Below, one piece after another: positions 27,231-37,719 of a stretch of 64,000 nucleotides of DNA. Under the pieces are notes generated by a model. It was not told the DNA's origin, made no database searches, and saw nothing but the letters and a program-made list of their open reading frames with translations. A program made the position numbers and the translations under genes. Positions within the stretch are counted from its first letter, which is position 1. Each line of letters starts with the position of its first letter. Source of the DNA: Pseudomonas guangdongensis (GTDB lineage: Bacteria; Pseudomonadota; Gammaproteobacteria; Pseudomonadales; Pseudomonadaceae). Location of the stretch: assembly GCF_900105885.1 (NCBI RefSeq), contig NZ_LT629780.1, forward strand, positions 744,001-808,000, read 5' to 3'.

Positions 27231-29021
27231 GTGAGTAATGCAGCCCAAGGAATGAGCGGCACCCTGGGCACTCAAAGCAATCCGCAGGAAGCCCCCCCGC
27301 TGTCCCGTCTGCTCGACCAGATGCGCAGCAAGCCACTGATCCCCCTGCTGATCGCCGGTGCTGCCGTCCTGGCGATCGTCGTCGCCCTGCTGCTCTGGGC
27401 CCAGGCCCCCGAGTACCGCGTCATCTACAGCAACCTCAGCGAGGCCGATGGCGGGCGCATCATCGCCGAACTGGACAAGCGCGCCATTCCCTACCGCATC
27501 GGCGAGGGCGGACAGACCCTGCAGGTGCCGGCCGACAAGGTTCATGCCCTGCGCCTGCAACTGGCCGAGCAGGGGCTGCCGCAAGGCGGCAACGTCGGCT
27601 TCGAACTGCTCGACAACCAGGCCTTCGGTGTCAGCCAGTTCGCCGAGCAGATCAATTTCCAGCGCGGCCTGGAAGGCGAGCTGGCACGCTCGATAGAAGC
27701 GCTCGGCCCGGTCGCCCGCGCCCGCATCCATCTGGCCATGGGCCGTCAGTCGGTGTTCGTCCGCGAGCGCGAGCCGGCCAGCGCCTCGGTGGTCCTCAAC
27801 CTGCACCCCGGTCGCGAACTCGGCGAGGGCCAGGTCAACGCCATCGTCCACATGGTGTCCTCCAGCGTCCCCGGCCTGAGCGCGGAGGCCGTCACGGTGG
27901 TCGACCAGAACGGGCGCCTGCTGTCGCTGCCCACCTCAGGTTCGCGCGACCTGGACGGCACCCAGCTCAGCTACATCGACGAGGTCGAGCGCTCCTACCA
28001 GCGGCGCATCGAGAACATCCTGCTGCCGATCCTCGGTCGCGAGAACGTCCGCGCCCAGGTGGTCGCCCAGATCGACTTCTCTTCCCGCGAGCAGACCGCC
28101 GAGCGCTACGGCCCCAACCAGCCCCCGAACGAGGCGGCGGTACGCAGCCAGCAACTGTCCGAGAACTACCTGGGCGGCGACCAGCTGGCCCGCGGCGTGC
28201 CCGGCGCGCTGACCAATTCGCCGCCCAACACGCCGCCGCCCGCACCGCCGGCGACCACCGACGCCGCGCAGCCTCCGGCAGCCCAGCAGACCGACGCGGC
28301 CGCCGCCACGAATGCCGCCAACGACGCCCAGGCGCCGGCCACCGCCAATGCGCAGACCGGCACCGCCCAGGGCTCGTCCTCGCTCAAGCGCGACCAGCTG
28401 ATCAACTACGAAGTCGACCGCAGCGTCGAGCACGTGCAGCATCGCCGCGGCAACATCCAGCGCCTGACCGCCGCAGTGGTGATCAACTATCGCGATGCGG
28501 TGAACGCCGAGGGCGAGGCGATCCGCGAGCCGCTCAGCGCCGAAGAGCTGGAGAACATCAACCGTCTGGTGCGCCAGGCCATGGGCTTCTCGGCCATGCG
28601 CGGCGACGAACTGGAGGTGATCAACAGCCCCTTCGCGCCGCAAGAGGAAACGGTCGAGGTCACCGAGTGGTGGAAGACCCCGGAGTTCTTCAACCTGGCA
28701 TCGAGCCTGTCGCGCTACCTGCTGGTGGCCTTCATCGCCCTGCTGCTCTGGCTGCTGATCCTGCGTCCGCTCAAGCGCCGTCACGACGAGACCCTGGAGG
28801 CCGCCGCCGCTCAGGCCGCCGCCATCGAGGCCGCCACGCTCGCCGCCAGTGCCGCTCCCGCGCCGGGCACGGTCAGCGCCGAAGAAGCGGCCCTGCAACG
28901 CAAGCAGCGCCGCAAGTCGTCGGTCTACGAGCACAACCTGGAAAACGTCCGCGAAATGGCCAAGGAAGATCCGCGCCTGGTCGCCATGATCGTCCGCACC
29001 TGGATGAGCAAAGATGATTGA
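27231..29021 (+). CDS. fliF: Flagellar MS-ring protein FliF
   Basis: A 596-residue double-pass ring protein: cytoplasmic N-terminus, membrane segment 1 (about 38-60, [19 protein letters not shown]), ring-building modules ([21 protein letters not shown] and [39 protein letters not shown]), a long Pro/Ala/Thr insertion (about 325-385), membrane segment 2 (about 495-515) and a short C-terminus that binds FliG ([26 protein letters not shown]). I chose the GTG at 27231, five bases after GGAGG; an earlier in-frame GTG at 27225 overlaps that site. Confidence 0.96.
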   Translation: MSNAAQGMSGTLGTQSNPQEAPPLSRLLDQMRSKPLIPLLIAGAAVLAIVVALLLWAQAPEYRVIYSNLSEADGGRIIAELDKRAIPYRIGEGGQTLQVPADKVHALRLQLAEQGLPQGGNVGFELLDNQAFGVSQFAEQINFQRGLEGELARSIEALGPVARARIHLAMGRQSVFVREREPASASVVLNLHPGRELGEGQVNAIVHMVSSSVPGLSAEAVTVVDQNGRLLSLPTSGSRDLDGTQLSYIDEVERSYQRRIENILLPILGRENVRAQVVAQIDFSSREQTAERYGPNQPPNEAAVRSQQLSENYLGGDQLARGVPGALTNSPPNTPPPAPPATTDAAQPPAAQQTDAAAATNAANDAQAPATANAQTGTAQGSSSLKRDQLINYEVDRSVEHVQHRRGNIQRLTAAVVINYRDAVNAEGEAIREPLSAEELENINRLVRQAMGFSAMRGDELEVINSPFAPQEETVEVTEWWKTPEFFNLASSLSRYLLVAFIALLLWLLILRPLKRRHDETLEAAAAQAAAIEAATLAASAAPAPGTVSAEEAALQRKQRRKSSVYEHNLENVREMAKEDPRLVAMIVRTWMSKDD

Positions 29022-30009
29022 GATGACGCCCGTACGCCGCAGCGCGATCCTGCTGCTGTGCCTGGATGAGGACAGCGCCGCCGAGGTCATCAAGTTCCTG
29101 CCGCCCAAGGACGTGGAAATCGTCAGTATGGAAATGGCCCGCCTGACGCAGATTTCCCACGAGGAAATGCGTCAGGTGCTCGAAGAGTTCATGGACGAGA
29201 CCGAGCAGTACGCGGCGATCAACATCCACTCCAGCGACCACATCCGCGCCGTGCTGACCAAGGCGCTCGGCAGCGAACGGGCCACCAGCCTGATCGAGGA
29301 CATCCTCGAAACCAGCAACACCGGCTCGGGCATGGACAAGCTCAACCTGATGGAGGCCTCGACGGTCGCCGAGATGATCCGCGACGAACACCCGCAGATC
29401 ATCGCCACCATCCTCGTCCACCTGGAGCGCCACCAGGCCGCCGACATCCTCGAACTGTTCGACGAACGACTGCGCAACGACATCGTCCTGCGTATCGCCA
29501 CCTTCAGCGGCGTGCAGCCGGTGGCCCTGCAGGAACTCACCGAGGTACTCGGCGGCATGCTCGACGGTCAGAACCTCAAGCGCAGCAAGATGGGCGGCGT
29601 GAGAACCGCGGCGGAAATCCTCAACCTGATGAATTCCAGCCAGGAAGAGGTCGCCATCCAGACCGTGCGCGCCCACAGCGAGGACCTGGCACAGAAGATC
29701 CTCGACGAGATGTTCCTGTTCGAGAACCTGCTGGACGTGGACAACCGCGGCATCCAGCTGATCCTCAAGGAAGTCGATACCAACTCGCTGGTCATCGCCC
29801 TCAAGGGCGCCCCGCCGGCGCTGCTGGAGAAGTTCCTGATGAACATGTCGCAGCGTGCCGCCCAGCTGCTCAAGGAGGACATGGAGGCGCGCGGCCCGAT
29901 CCGCATCTCCCAGGTCGAGAGCGAGCAGAAGGCCATCCTGCAGATCGTCCGCCGCCTGGCCGACAGCGGCGAGATAGTCCTGGGCGGCGGGGACGACGCC
30001 TATGTCTGA
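29014..30009 (+). CDS. fliG: Flagellar motor switch protein FliG
   Basis: A 331-residue rotor protein. The N-domain ([22 protein letters not shown]) binds FliF, the middle domain carries [22 protein letters not shown], and the C-terminal torque domain includes the charged helix [36 protein letters not shown]. It overlaps fliF by eight bases and fliH by eight, so the set is coupled. Confidence 0.98.
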   Translation: MIEMTPVRRSAILLLCLDEDSAAEVIKFLPPKDVEIVSMEMARLTQISHEEMRQVLEEFMDETEQYAAINIHSSDHIRAVLTKALGSERATSLIEDILETSNTGSGMDKLNLMEASTVAEMIRDEHPQIIATILVHLERHQAADILELFDERLRNDIVLRIATFSGVQPVALQELTEVLGGMLDGQNLKRSKMGGVRTAAEILNLMNSSQEEVAIQTVRAHSEDLAQKILDEMFLFENLLDVDNRGIQLILKEVDTNSLVIALKGAPPALLEKFLMNMSQRAAQLLKEDMEARGPIRISQVESEQKAILQIVRRLADSGEIVLGGGDDAYV

Positions 30010-30733
30010 CCGCGGCTCGCGCGACGGCAGCGAACAGTGGCGCCCCTGGCAGATGGACGAACTGGAGCGTCCGGCCGACAGCGCACAACCCGATCAGGAC
30101 AGCCTGCGCCGCGAAGCCATTCGTCGCCAGGCGTTCCGCCGCAACGCCGAGCTCGAAGCCCTGCGCCGCCAGGCTCACGAGCAGGCGCGCCAGCAGGGCC
30201 ACGAGGAGGGCTTCGCCGCCGGACGCGCCGAGGGATACGCCCAGGGCCTCGAAGAGGGCCGCCGCGCCGGCGAACAGGAGCTGCAGCTGCAGATCGCCCA
30301 GACCCTGCAGCCACTGCGCCAGCTCGCCGAAGAGTTCCGCAAGGCGCTGGCCCACCTGGACGAGCAGATCGCCGACCAGCTGGTCGGCCTGGCCATGGCC
30401 ACCGGCCGCCATCTGGCCGGCGAGGCGCTGCAGACCCATCCCGAACAGATCCTCGCCATCGTCCGCGAACTGCTGCACGCCGAGCCGGCGCTGACCGGCA
30501 AGCCGCGCCTGTGGCTGCACCCGGCCGACCTGCTGCTGGTCAGGGCGCACCTCGGCAACGAACTGGCCGCTGCCGGCTGGCAGCTGCAGCCGGACGAGCT
30601 GGTCAGCCGCGGCGGCTGCCGGGTCAACAGTGCCAGCGGCGAGCTAGACGCGACTTGGGAAAGCCGCTGGGACAGCCTGCTCGAACAGCTGCGCCATCGC
30701 CAGTCCCCCGGCGCCAGCCACACCGCGCCATGA
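30002..30733 (+). CDS. fliH: Flagellar export ATPase regulator FliH
   Basis: A 243-residue elongated protein. The N-terminal W-R-P-W-Q-M-D-E-L is the conserved Trp pair that docks at FlhA/FliN. The middle is a Gln/Glu/Arg-rich helix with a G-x-x-x-G run ([22 protein letters not shown]) typical of FliH dimers, and the C-terminal domain ([25 protein letters not shown]) binds FliI. Overlaps fliI by four bases (ATGA). Confidence 0.96.
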   Translation: MSDRGSRDGSEQWRPWQMDELERPADSAQPDQDSLRREAIRRQAFRRNAELEALRRQAHEQARQQGHEEGFAAGRAEGYAQGLEEGRRAGEQELQLQIAQTLQPLRQLAEEFRKALAHLDEQIADQLVGLAMATGRHLAGEALQTHPEQILAIVRELLHAEPALTGKPRLWLHPADLLLVRAHLGNELAAAGWQLQPDELVSRGGCRVNSASGELDATWESRWDSLLEQLRHRQSPGASHTAP

Positions 30734-32121
30734 CCTCCGCCGCCGCCCATCGCCAGCGCTGGCTGCACGCTCTGGACAGCGTGCAGCAGCGCATCACGGA
30801 ACTCCCCGCCTACCGCACCAGCGGGCGCATCGTGCGCGCCACCGGCATGGTGCTGGAAGCCGTCGGCCTGCGCATTCCGCTCGGCGGCGTCTGCCGCATC
30901 GAACTGTCATGTAACAGCCAGCCACAGGCCGGGCGCCGCTTTGCCGAGGCCGAGGTGGTCGGCTTTGCCGGCGAGCGGCTGTTTCTCATGCCCCTCGAGG
31001 AAATCAGCGGACTGCAACCCGGCGCGCGCGTGCTGCCGCTGGGCGAAGGGCGCAGCGGCGGCCTCAGCGCCCGGCGCTTTCCGCTCGGCGAAAGCCTGCT
31101 CGGGCGCGTGGTGGACGGCAGCGGCGAGCCGCTGGATGGTCAGGGCCCGCTGAGCCAGGCCCATTACGCGACCCTGCAGACGCCGCCGATCAACCCGCTC
31201 AACCGCGCACCCATCGACACCCAGATCGACGTCGGCATCCGCGCCATCAACGGCCTGCTCAGCGTCGGCCGCGGCCAGCGCATGGGCCTGTTCGCCGGCT
31301 CCGGCGTCGGCAAATCGGTGCTGCTCGGCATGATGGCCCGCTACACCCGCGCCGACGTGATCGTCGTCGGCCTGATCGGCGAGCGGGGCCGCGAGGTGCA
31401 GGACTTCATCGACAACATCCTCGGCGAAGAGGGCCGCCGCCGCTCGGTGGTGGTCGCCGCACCGGCCGACACCTCGCCGCTCAAGCGCCTGCAGGGCGCG
31501 GCCTACGCCACCCGCCTGGCCGAGGACTTCCGCGATCACGGCAAGGACGTGCTGCTGATCATGGATTCGCTGACCCGCTACGCCATGGCCCAGCGCGAGA
31601 TCGCCCTGGCCATCGGCGAGCCGCCGGCGACCAAGGGCTACCCGCCGTCGGTGTTCGCCAAGCTGCCGCGCCTGGTGGAGAAGACCGGCAACGGCCCGCG
31701 CGGCGGCGGCTCGATCACCGCGTTCTATACCGTGCTCAGCGAAGGCGACGACCAGCAGGATCCGATCGCCGACTCGGCCCGGGCGATTCTCGACGGGCAC
31801 ATCGTGCTGTCCCGGGCCCTGGCCGAGAGCGGCCACTACCCGGCCATCGACATCGAAGCCTCGATCAGCCGGGCGATGACCGCCATCGTCAGCGACGCCC
31901 AGCAGCGCCGGGCCCAGCAGTTCAAGCAGCTGCTCTCCAAATATCAGCGCAACCGCGACCTGATCAGCGTCGGCGCCTATGCGCCGGGTCATGACCCGCA
32001 GCTCGACCATGCGGTAACCTTGTATCCTCGACTGGAGCGCTTCCTGCAGCAGCGCATCCACGAGCGCGCCGACCTGGCGGAAACGCTGAACGTGCTCGAC
32101 CATCTGGTTCCCGGCCCCTGA
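30730..32121 (+). CDS. fliI: Flagellum-specific ATP synthase FliI
   Basis: A 463-residue F1-beta-like ATPase of the flagellar export apparatus. Walker A GSGVGKS at 190-196, catalytic [10 protein letters not shown], and Walker [18 protein letters not shown]; the C-terminal region has [25 protein letters not shown]. It powers unfolding and delivery of export substrates at the FlhA gate. The start is fixed by the ATGA overlap with fliH; longer frames run back into fliH. Confidence 0.97.
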   Translation: MTSAAAHRQRWLHALDSVQQRITELPAYRTSGRIVRATGMVLEAVGLRIPLGGVCRIELSCNSQPQAGRRFAEAEVVGFAGERLFLMPLEEISGLQPGARVLPLGEGRSGGLSARRFPLGESLLGRVVDGSGEPLDGQGPLSQAHYATLQTPPINPLNRAPIDTQIDVGIRAINGLLSVGRGQRMGLFAGSGVGKSVLLGMMARYTRADVIVVGLIGERGREVQDFIDNILGEEGRRRSVVVAAPADTSPLKRLQGAAYATRLAEDFRDHGKDVLLIMDSLTRYAMAQREIALAIGEPPATKGYPPSVFAKLPRLVEKTGNGPRGGGSITAFYTVLSEGDDQQDPIADSARAILDGHIVLSRALAESGHYPAIDIEASISRAMTAIVSDAQQRRAQQFKQLLSKYQRNRDLISVGAYAPGHDPQLDHAVTLYPRLERFLQQRIHERADLAETLNVLDHLVPGP

Positions 32122-32155
32122 GGCCTGTGCTGCGCCGCTCGACAGGTAACCCGCC

Positions 32156-32626
32156 ATGGCCGCGACCACCGCCCTCGATACCCTGATCGACCTGACCAAG
32201 GAAGCCCTGGATCAGGCCGCCCGCCTGCTGGCAGGCGAGCGGCGTACCCAGCAGCAGGTGCTGCAGCAGCTGCAGACCCTGAACCAGTACCGCCTGGAGT
32301 ACGGCCAGCGCCTGCAGGAGGCGCTGCAGCAGGGCATCGACCCCGCCAGCCTGCTCAACTACCGGGCCTTTCTCGGCTCGCTGGACAACGCCATCGAGCG
32401 CGCCAGCCAGACCCTGCGCCAGCAGCAGCAAAAAGTCGACAACAGCCAGCGACTGTGGCAAGAACAACACCGCAAGCTGAATTCCTACGACACCCTGGTC
32501 GAACGTCGCCAGCAGACCGTCATGCTGCACGCCAGCCGCGCCGAACAGCGCGCCAGCGACGAACTCAGCGCGCGCATGAGCCGCAACGGCGCCGCGCTCC
32601 TCCCGCCGTCCGACCAAAGTGCATAA
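32156..32626 (+). CDS. fliJ: Flagellar export chaperone FliJ
   Basis: A 156-residue coiled-coil protein (DQAARLLAGERRTQQQVLQQLQ, then ASQTLRQQQQKVDNSQRLWQEQHRK) with the size, Gln/Arg-rich helices and position of FliJ, the stalk-like subunit between FliI and FlhA. It starts 34 bases after fliI and ends 9 bases before fliK. Confidence 0.93.
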   Translation: MAATTALDTLIDLTKEALDQAARLLAGERRTQQQVLQQLQTLNQYRLEYGQRLQEALQQGIDPASLLNYRAFLGSLDNAIERASQTLRQQQQKVDNSQRLWQEQHRKLNSYDTLVERRQQTVMLHASRAEQRASDELSARMSRNGAALLPPSDQSA

Positions 32627-32635
32627 AGAGGCTTC

Positions 32636-33952
32636 ATGGACATCATCGCCCTGCCCGCAACACCGGCCGCCACCACGCCGCCCTCCACAGCGCCACGCCA
32701 GGACGAAGGCTTTGCCCGCAGCCTGGAGCAGGCCAGCGCGCGCCAGCCGGCCGGCGGCGACAAGAGCGGCGGCCGCACCGCGACCGATACCCGCACCGCG
32801 CGCAGCACTCCACCCTCGGCCCAGAGCAGCGATCACGAAGCACAGGACGCCGGCTACGACAGCGCCGTGCCGACCGAGCTGGCTGCGCTGCTGAGCCTCC
32901 AAACTCTGCCGGTCGCTATGCCCGACAACGAGGGTGCTGCTACCCCAAGCAACCCCCTGCCCGGCGAAGCGCCGCTGCCTGCCATCCTACCCGGCAGCGC
33001 CGAACTGGTCGCCGCGGATGCCGTCCTGCTGGCTACCTCGCAGGATGCAGCACCTGTAGCGCCTGGCGCCCCGCTGTTACCCAGCGATAGCGCGGCGGAC
33101 AGCCTGGCGCAGATCAGCGCCCGCCTGGCGCTGATCGAGCAGGCCGGCAATCCCCTGCCGGCAAACGAGATGGCCGCGGCGCAGAACGGCGCTGCGCCGC
33201 TCGCCGCCACACCTCTGGCCGGGCTCAATCCCCTGCCGCGCAGCGATAGCCAGAGCGCCGCTTCCGCCACCCTCGACAACCTCACCGGCACCCGCACACA
33301 GAGCGTCCCGCAGCCCACACTGGTCCCGAGCACAAGCGCAGCTGCCATGCCCGCCGCCGATGCAGCCAGCGCGCCCGCCGCGCCGCTGCCGAGCAGTGCC
33401 GCCGGCTTCGACATCCCCGAGGGCCTGCAGACCGTCCGCAGCGAGCCCTTCGCCCCCAGCCTGGCAGCGGCCACCACCAGCAGCCCGGCCGCCAGCCTGC
33501 CGGCTGCGACCCTGAGCGCTCCGCTCGGCAGCAGCGACTGGCAGCAGGGCCTGGGCCAACAGCTGATCGGCCTGCACCAGCGCGGCGGACAGCAGATCGA
33601 GCTGCACCTGCACCCGGCCGAGCTGGGTCCCCTGTCGATCAGCCTGAAGCTCGGCGACAATGCCGCCCACGCGCATTTCCTGGCGGCGCACCCGCAGGTG
33701 CGCGCCGCCATCGAACAGGCCCTGCCGCAGCTGCGTGAGGCGCTGGCCGAACAGGGCATCACCCTCGGCGAGACCTCCGTGGGCGAGCAGCGCCAGCAGC
33801 AGGCCCAGGGCGAGCCCGGGTCGCGCAGCGAGGCCCGGGGCGAACAACTGGCCGGCAACGGCGAGGCCGACGAGATCGCCACCGGGCTGCCGCAGGCCGG
33901 CGCCCGCACCACGACCGGCCTGCTGGCCGGCGGTATCGACCTGTATGCATGA
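32636..33952 (+). CDS. fliK: Hook-length control protein FliK
   Basis: A 438-residue ruler protein. The N-terminal three-quarters is an unstructured Ala/Pro/Ser-rich ruler. The C-terminal domain (about 305-385) is canonical: RGGQQIELHLHPAELGPLSI, then AHFLAAHPQVRAAIEQALPQLREALAEQGI. It measures hook length and triggers the FlhB switch. AAAGAGG lies 5 bases before the ATG. It is longer than, and different from, the FliK-like protein at 23025. Confidence 0.95.
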   Translation: MDIIALPATPAATTPPSTAPRQDEGFARSLEQASARQPAGGDKSGGRTATDTRTARSTPPSAQSSDHEAQDAGYDSAVPTELAALLSLQTLPVAMPDNEGAATPSNPLPGEAPLPAILPGSAELVAADAVLLATSQDAAPVAPGAPLLPSDSAADSLAQISARLALIEQAGNPLPANEMAAAQNGAAPLAATPLAGLNPLPRSDSQSAASATLDNLTGTRTQSVPQPTLVPSTSAAAMPAADAASAPAAPLPSSAAGFDIPEGLQTVRSEPFAPSLAAATTSSPAASLPAATLSAPLGSSDWQQGLGQQLIGLHQRGGQQIELHLHPAELGPLSISLKLGDNAAHAHFLAAHPQVRAAIEQALPQLREALAEQGITLGETSVGEQRQQQAQGEPGSRSEARGEQLAGNGEADEIATGLPQAGARTTTGLLAGGIDLYA

Positions 33953-33984
33953 GGCCGCGCGAGGGCGGCGGCACGGCCAGGGCA

Positions 33985-34006
33985 GCCGGGACTCAACCTT
34001 CCCGGC
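33985..34006 (+). terminator. Hairpin downstream of fliK
   Basis: GCCGGGA (33985-33991) and TCCCGGC (34000-34006) pair with an 8-base loop, 33 bases past the fliK stop. There is no U-run, so termination would be weak. The loop overlaps the -35 of the promoter candidate below. Confidence 0.4.
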
Positions 34007-34019
34007 GCGTGGCCGATAA
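33993..34019 (+). promoter_or_regulatory. Candidate sigma-28 promoter upstream of fliL
   Basis: TCAACCTT, 11 bases, GCCGATAA: a perfect -10 half and exact spacing, but a weaker -35 than the other five sites. It stands in the 201-base fliK-fliL gap, about 135 bases before fliL. Confidence 0.5.
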
Positions 34020-34153
34020 GCCTGCCAGGCACCTTCGCCAGTGCCCCGGACGCTGCGGATTTTGTGCGGCAAAACAGGAAGATAGCCGCGATACGCGAGC
34101 CTTATCTGTCCATCGCGGACGACAGCCTGTCGTCATACTCTTCACCCTGCTGA

Positions 34154-34666
34154 ATGACCGATCCCGACATGGCACGAGCAATGAGCAATCCCCGACCCGC
34201 CGCCAAGAAGAACACCTGGCTGATGCCGCTGCTTCTGGCAGTCATCGCCGCCGGCGGCAGCGCAGCGGGCATGTACTACTTCATGGTCAAGCGCGGCATG
34301 AGCGACTTCGGCATGACGCCGGCCGCAGCTCAGCCGATCCAGGCCGCGCAGCCGATCTTCGTGCCGATTTCGCCGTTCACCGTCAACCTGCAGAGCGAAC
34401 GCCGCCAGCCGCACCTGCTGTACATCGGCCTGTCGCTGCAGGTGAGCGACAAACAGACCCAGGAATTCCTGCTCCAGCACATGCCGCAGATCCGCAGCCG
34501 CCTGCTGATGCTGATGGCCGGGCAGAAGGCCGAAGAGCTGATCACCCCCAATGGCAAGGATGTGCTCTCGGCACAGATTCTCGGCCTGTTCCAGACCCCG
34601 CTGGCCACGCCACAGCCCCCGCTGGGCGTGATCGACGTCCTCTACACCGACTTCATAGTGCAATAG
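34154..34666 (+). CDS. fliL: Flagellar basal-body protein FliL
   Basis: A 170-residue single-pass inner-membrane protein: short Lys/Arg cytoplasmic start (PRPAAKKN), membrane helix (about 22-45, TWLMPLLLAVIAAGG), and a periplasmic stomatin-like domain (PISPFTVNLQSERRQPHLLYIGLSLQV). It supports stators and rotor at the basal body. The start is uncertain: no ribosome site is obvious, and in-frame ATGs at 34169 and 34181 (MSNPRPAAKKN) are good alternatives. First gene of fliLMNOPQR. Confidence 0.93.
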   Translation: MTDPDMARAMSNPRPAAKKNTWLMPLLLAVIAAGGSAAGMYYFMVKRGMSDFGMTPAAAQPIQAAQPIFVPISPFTVNLQSERRQPHLLYIGLSLQVSDKQTQEFLLQHMPQIRSRLLMLMAGQKAEELITPNGKDVLSAQILGLFQTPLATPQPPLGVIDVLYTDFIVQ

Positions 34667-34670
34667 GTCC

Positions 34671-35723
34671 ATGGCCCAAGACGATCTGCTCTCGCAGGAA
34701 GAGATCGACGCCCTGCTCAAGGGCGTCAGCGGCGAGGAAGACAGCGCCCCTAGCGAGAATGCGAGCAAGGCGCGCATCCGCCCCTACAACCCGGCGACCC
34801 AGCACCGGGTGATCCGCGAGCGTCTGCACGCCCTCGACATCATCAACGAGCGTTTTGCCCGCTACTTCCGCACCAGCCTGTTCAACCTGATCCGGCGCAG
34901 CGCCGACATCACCGTGGACAGCGTGCGCTACCAGAGCTATAGCGACTTCGCACGCAACGTCCCGGTGCCGACCAACCTCAACCTGCTGGCCATGAAACCG
35001 CTGCGCGGTACCGCCCTTGCTGTATTCCCGCCCAACCTGGTGTTCATGGTGGTGGACAACCTGTTCGGCGGCGACGGTCGCTTCGTGACCAAGTCGGAAG
35101 GCCGCGAGTTCACCAGCACCGAACAGCGCATCATCCGGCGCCTGCTCGGCCTGGCGGTGGAGGCCTACGAAGGCGCCTGGAAGTCGGTCTACCCGCTGGA
35201 AATCGACTACCTGCGCTCGGAGATCCAGGTCAAGTTCACCAACATCACCAGCTCGCCCAACGAGATCGTGGTCAACAGCACCTTCCATGTCGAAGTCGGC
35301 AACCTGGCCAGCGACTTCAACATCGTCCTGCCCTACACGATGATCGAGCCGCTGCGCAGCCTGCTCAACGGTCCGCTGACCGACAGCCACCCGGACGAGG
35401 AGCAGAAGTGGAGTTCGCGCATGGCCGGCGAGCTGCGCCAGTCGCAGATCGAGCTGGTGGCCGACTTCGGCGACATCCCCTGCAGCATCGGCCAGGTCAT
35501 GGCGCTCAAGGTCGGCGACGTGCTGCCTTTCGAGCTGCCGGACATCGTCATCGCCCGGGTCGACAGCGTACCGGTGATGACCTGCGAATACGGCAGCCAG
35601 AACGGCCAGCGTGCCTTGCGCGTCAAGGACCTGATCGACCACTCGCCTGCCACCGGCAAGACGCACGCCGACCGCTTCGTGAAGGGCTCGACGCCCGCCG
35701 CCAAGGAAACCGAGAATGACTGA
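34671..35723 (+). CDS. fliM: Flagellar motor switch protein FliM
   Basis: A 350-residue C-ring protein. The N-terminal LLSQEEIDALLKGVSGEE is the CheY-P docking peptide. The middle domain has RYQSYSDFARNVPVPTNLNLLAMKPLRGTALAVFPPNLVF and the C-terminal SPOA/FliN-like domain has VLPFELPDIVIARVDSVPVM. CheY-P binding here reverses rotation. It overlaps fliN by eight bases. Confidence 0.98.
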   Translation: MAQDDLLSQEEIDALLKGVSGEEDSAPSENASKARIRPYNPATQHRVIRERLHALDIINERFARYFRTSLFNLIRRSADITVDSVRYQSYSDFARNVPVPTNLNLLAMKPLRGTALAVFPPNLVFMVVDNLFGGDGRFVTKSEGREFTSTEQRIIRRLLGLAVEAYEGAWKSVYPLEIDYLRSEIQVKFTNITSSPNEIVVNSTFHVEVGNLASDFNIVLPYTMIEPLRSLLNGPLTDSHPDEEQKWSSRMAGELRQSQIELVADFGDIPCSIGQVMALKVGDVLPFELPDIVIARVDSVPVMTCEYGSQNGQRALRVKDLIDHSPATGKTHADRFVKGSTPAAKETEND

Positions 35724-36246
35724 CCCCAACAAACCCGACGAACCGAGCAACCTCGAGGACGACTGGGCCAGCGCCATGGCCGAGCAGAGCGACACCTCGG
35801 GCAGCGCCGTCGAGGACGATCCCTGGGCCGCCGCCATGGCCGAACAGGCTGCCACTTCGACCGAGGCCGACCCCTGGGCCGCCGCGCTCGCCGAGCAGGC
35901 CGTCGCGCCGGCCCCGGCCGCCGCGCAGAATGCCGGCGACAGCGTGTTCAAGCCGCTGAACAAGGGCGCCCCGAGCGGCAACATGCGCGACCTGGAAATG
36001 GTCATGAACATCCCGGTCAAGCTGACCGTGGAGCTCGGCCGCACGCGCATCACCATCAAGCAGCTGCTGGAACTGGCCCAAGGCTCGGTGATCGAGCTGG
36101 AAGGCCTGGCCGGCGAGCCGATGGATATCCTGATCAACGGCTACCTGATCGCCCAGGGCGAGGTGGTGGTGGTCGACGACAAGTACGGCATCCGGATCAC
36201 CGAGATCATCACCCCTTCCGAGCGCGTGCAGAAACTCAACCGATGA
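35716..36246 (+). CDS. fliN: Flagellar motor switch protein FliN with triplicated N-terminal motif
   Basis: A 176-residue FliN. The C-terminal SPOA domain (about 90-172) is canonical: [25 protein letters not shown] and [31 protein letters not shown]. The N-terminal tail holds three imperfect copies of W-A-x-A-(M/L)-A-E-Q, at about 17-24, 37-44 and 54-61, each preceded by acidic residues. Enteric FliN as I recall it has one such element (LWAEALSEQ) in a shorter protein. The tail is a likely docking site for the FliH-FliI complex. Coupled to fliM and overlapping fliO (ATGA). Confidence 0.97.
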   Translation: MTDPNKPDEPSNLEDDWASAMAEQSDTSGSAVEDDPWAAAMAEQAATSTEADPWAAALAEQAVAPAPAAAQNAGDSVFKPLNKGAPSGNMRDLEMVMNIPVKLTVELGRTRITIKQLLELAQGSVIELEGLAGEPMDILINGYLIAQGEVVVVDDKYGIRITEIITPSERVQKLNR

Positions 36247-36665
36247 GCAACGGCGCCGAAACCGCCCGCGAAGCCGCCAGCGGCCTGGGGTCCAGTGTCG
36301 ACAGCCTGAGCGGCTTCGCGGTGCTCGGCAAGACCGCCATGGCCCTGCTGGCGGTGGTAGCGGTGATCCTTCTGTGCAGCTGGCTGCTCAGGCGCATCGG
36401 TCCTTCACGCCATTGGCAGGGACAGAGCCTGAAGGTGGTCGGCAGCACGCTGCTCGGCCCGCGCGAGCGGGTGGTGATCGTCGAGGTACAGGGCACCTGG
36501 CTGGTGCTGGGCGTGACCGCCAGTCAGATCAGCCAGCTGCATGCACTCCCCGCCCCGCCCGAGGTGCCGACGCCGCCCGCGCCGCCGGGAGCCGCCGGCG
36601 TTGCCGAACGCTTTGCCGATGCCCTGCGCCAGCGCCTGCAGGGTGGAGGCCCGCGTACGCCATGA
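36243..36665 (+). CDS. fliO: Flagellar export protein FliO
   Basis: A 140-residue membrane protein with one hydrophobic helix (about 26-47, [23 protein letters not shown]) and a cytoplasmic domain ([34 protein letters not shown]) typical of FliO. It helps assemble the FliP ring. It overlaps fliN and fliP by four bases each. Confidence 0.94.
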   Translation: MSNGAETAREAASGLGSSVDSLSGFAVLGKTAMALLAVVAVILLCSWLLRRIGPSRHWQGQSLKVVGSTLLGPRERVVIVEVQGTWLVLGVTASQISQLHALPAPPEVPTPPAPPGAAGVAERFADALRQRLQGGGPRTP

Positions 36666-37420
36666 AACACGCCCTCCCGCGCAACCTGCTGCGCCTGCTC
36701 GGCCCGCTGCTCCTGCTGCTCCTGCCCGGCCTGAGCCTGGCGCAGACGCTGCCGGCCTTCACCAGCCAGCCGCTGGCCGACGGCGGCCAGCAGTGGTCGC
36801 TGAGTCTGCAGACCCTGCTGCTGCTCAGCTCGATGGCCTTCCTGCCGGCCATGCTGCTGATGATGACCGGCTTCACCCGCATCGTCATCGTGCTCAGCCT
36901 GCTGCGCACGGCGATGGGCACCCAGTCGGCACCGCCCAACCAGGTGCTGCTCGGCCTGGCGCTGTTCCTGACGTTCTTCGTCATGTCGCCGGTGCTCAAC
37001 AAGGTCCACGAGAGCGCCTGGCAGCCGTTCTCCCGCGACGAGATCAACTTCGAGCAGTTCATCGAGATCGGCAGCCAGCCGTTCCGCGAGTTCATGCTGG
37101 CGCAGACCCGCCAGCCCGACCTTGCGCTGTTCGCCCGCCTGGCGCAGATCGAGGAGCTGGAAGGCCCGGAACAGGTGCCGATGCGCGTGCTGATGCCGGC
37201 CTTCGTCACCAGCGAGCTGAAGACCGCCTTCCAGATCGGCTTCACCATCTTCATCCCCTTCCTGATCATCGACCTGGTGGTCGCCAGCGTGCTGATGGCG
37301 CTGGGCATGATGATGGTGCCGCCGGCCACCATCTCCCTGCCGTTCAAGCTGATGCTGTTCGTGCTGGTGGATGGCTGGCAGTTGCTGATGGGCTCGCTGG
37401 CCCAGAGTTTCTACCTGTGA
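36662..37420 (+). CDS. fliP: Flagellar type III export gate protein FliP
   Basis: A 252-residue gate subunit with a cleavable signal peptide ([17 protein letters not shown]) and four membrane segments. Signature blocks are [50 protein letters not shown], quoted in parts, and [26 protein letters not shown] (the actual text reads LGMMMVPP). The ATG overlaps the fliO stop. Forms the FliP5-FliQ4-FliR core of the export gate. Confidence 0.97.
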   Translation: MKHALPRNLLRLLGPLLLLLLPGLSLAQTLPAFTSQPLADGGQQWSLSLQTLLLLSSMAFLPAMLLMMTGFTRIVIVLSLLRTAMGTQSAPPNQVLLGLALFLTFFVMSPVLNKVHESAWQPFSRDEINFEQFIEIGSQPFREFMLAQTRQPDLALFARLAQIEELEGPEQVPMRVLMPAFVTSELKTAFQIGFTIFIPFLIIDLVVASVLMALGMMMVPPATISLPFKLMLFVLVDGWQLLMGSLAQSFYL

Positions 37421-37445
37421 CGGGGCATCCCCGAGGAGCACTGCG

Positions 37446-37715
37446 ATGACGCCGGAAATGGTCATGGACCTCGCCTACCAGGGCATGCGGGTCACCCTCT
37501 CGCTGGCGGCGCCGCTGCTGCTCACCGCCCTGGCGATCGGCCTGCTGGTCAGCCTGTTCCAGGCCGCCACGCAGATCAACGAAATGACCCTGTCGTTCAT
37601 TCCGAAGATTCTCGGCGTGTTCGTGGTGCTGATCTTCGCCGGGCCGATGCTGATGCAGCTGATCACCGACTTCACCCGCGAGCTGTTCCGCAACCTGCCG
37701 ACCCTAATCGGCTGA
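37446..37715 (+). CDS. fliQ: Flagellar type III export gate protein FliQ
   Basis: An 89-residue two-helix membrane protein (GMRVTLSLAAPLLLTALAIGLLV and GVFVVLIFAGPMLMQLITDF) with the conserved loop FQAATQINEMTLSFIPKI. GAGGAG lies 8 bases before the ATG. It is 25 bases after fliP and 4 before fliR. Confidence 0.97.
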   Translation: MTPEMVMDLAYQGMRVTLSLAAPLLLTALAIGLLVSLFQAATQINEMTLSFIPKILGVFVVLIFAGPMLMQLITDFTRELFRNLPTLIG

Positions 37716-37719
37716 GTCC

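Noticed and set aside
30907..32199. A 430-codon minus-strand frame opposite fliI
   Set aside because: fliI is certain by Walker motifs; the opposite frame has none.
32156..33952. Ala/Gln/Pro-rich repeats in fliJ and fliK as possible tandem-repeat elements
   Set aside because: They are ordinary coiled-coil and disordered ruler sequence, without regular repeat units.
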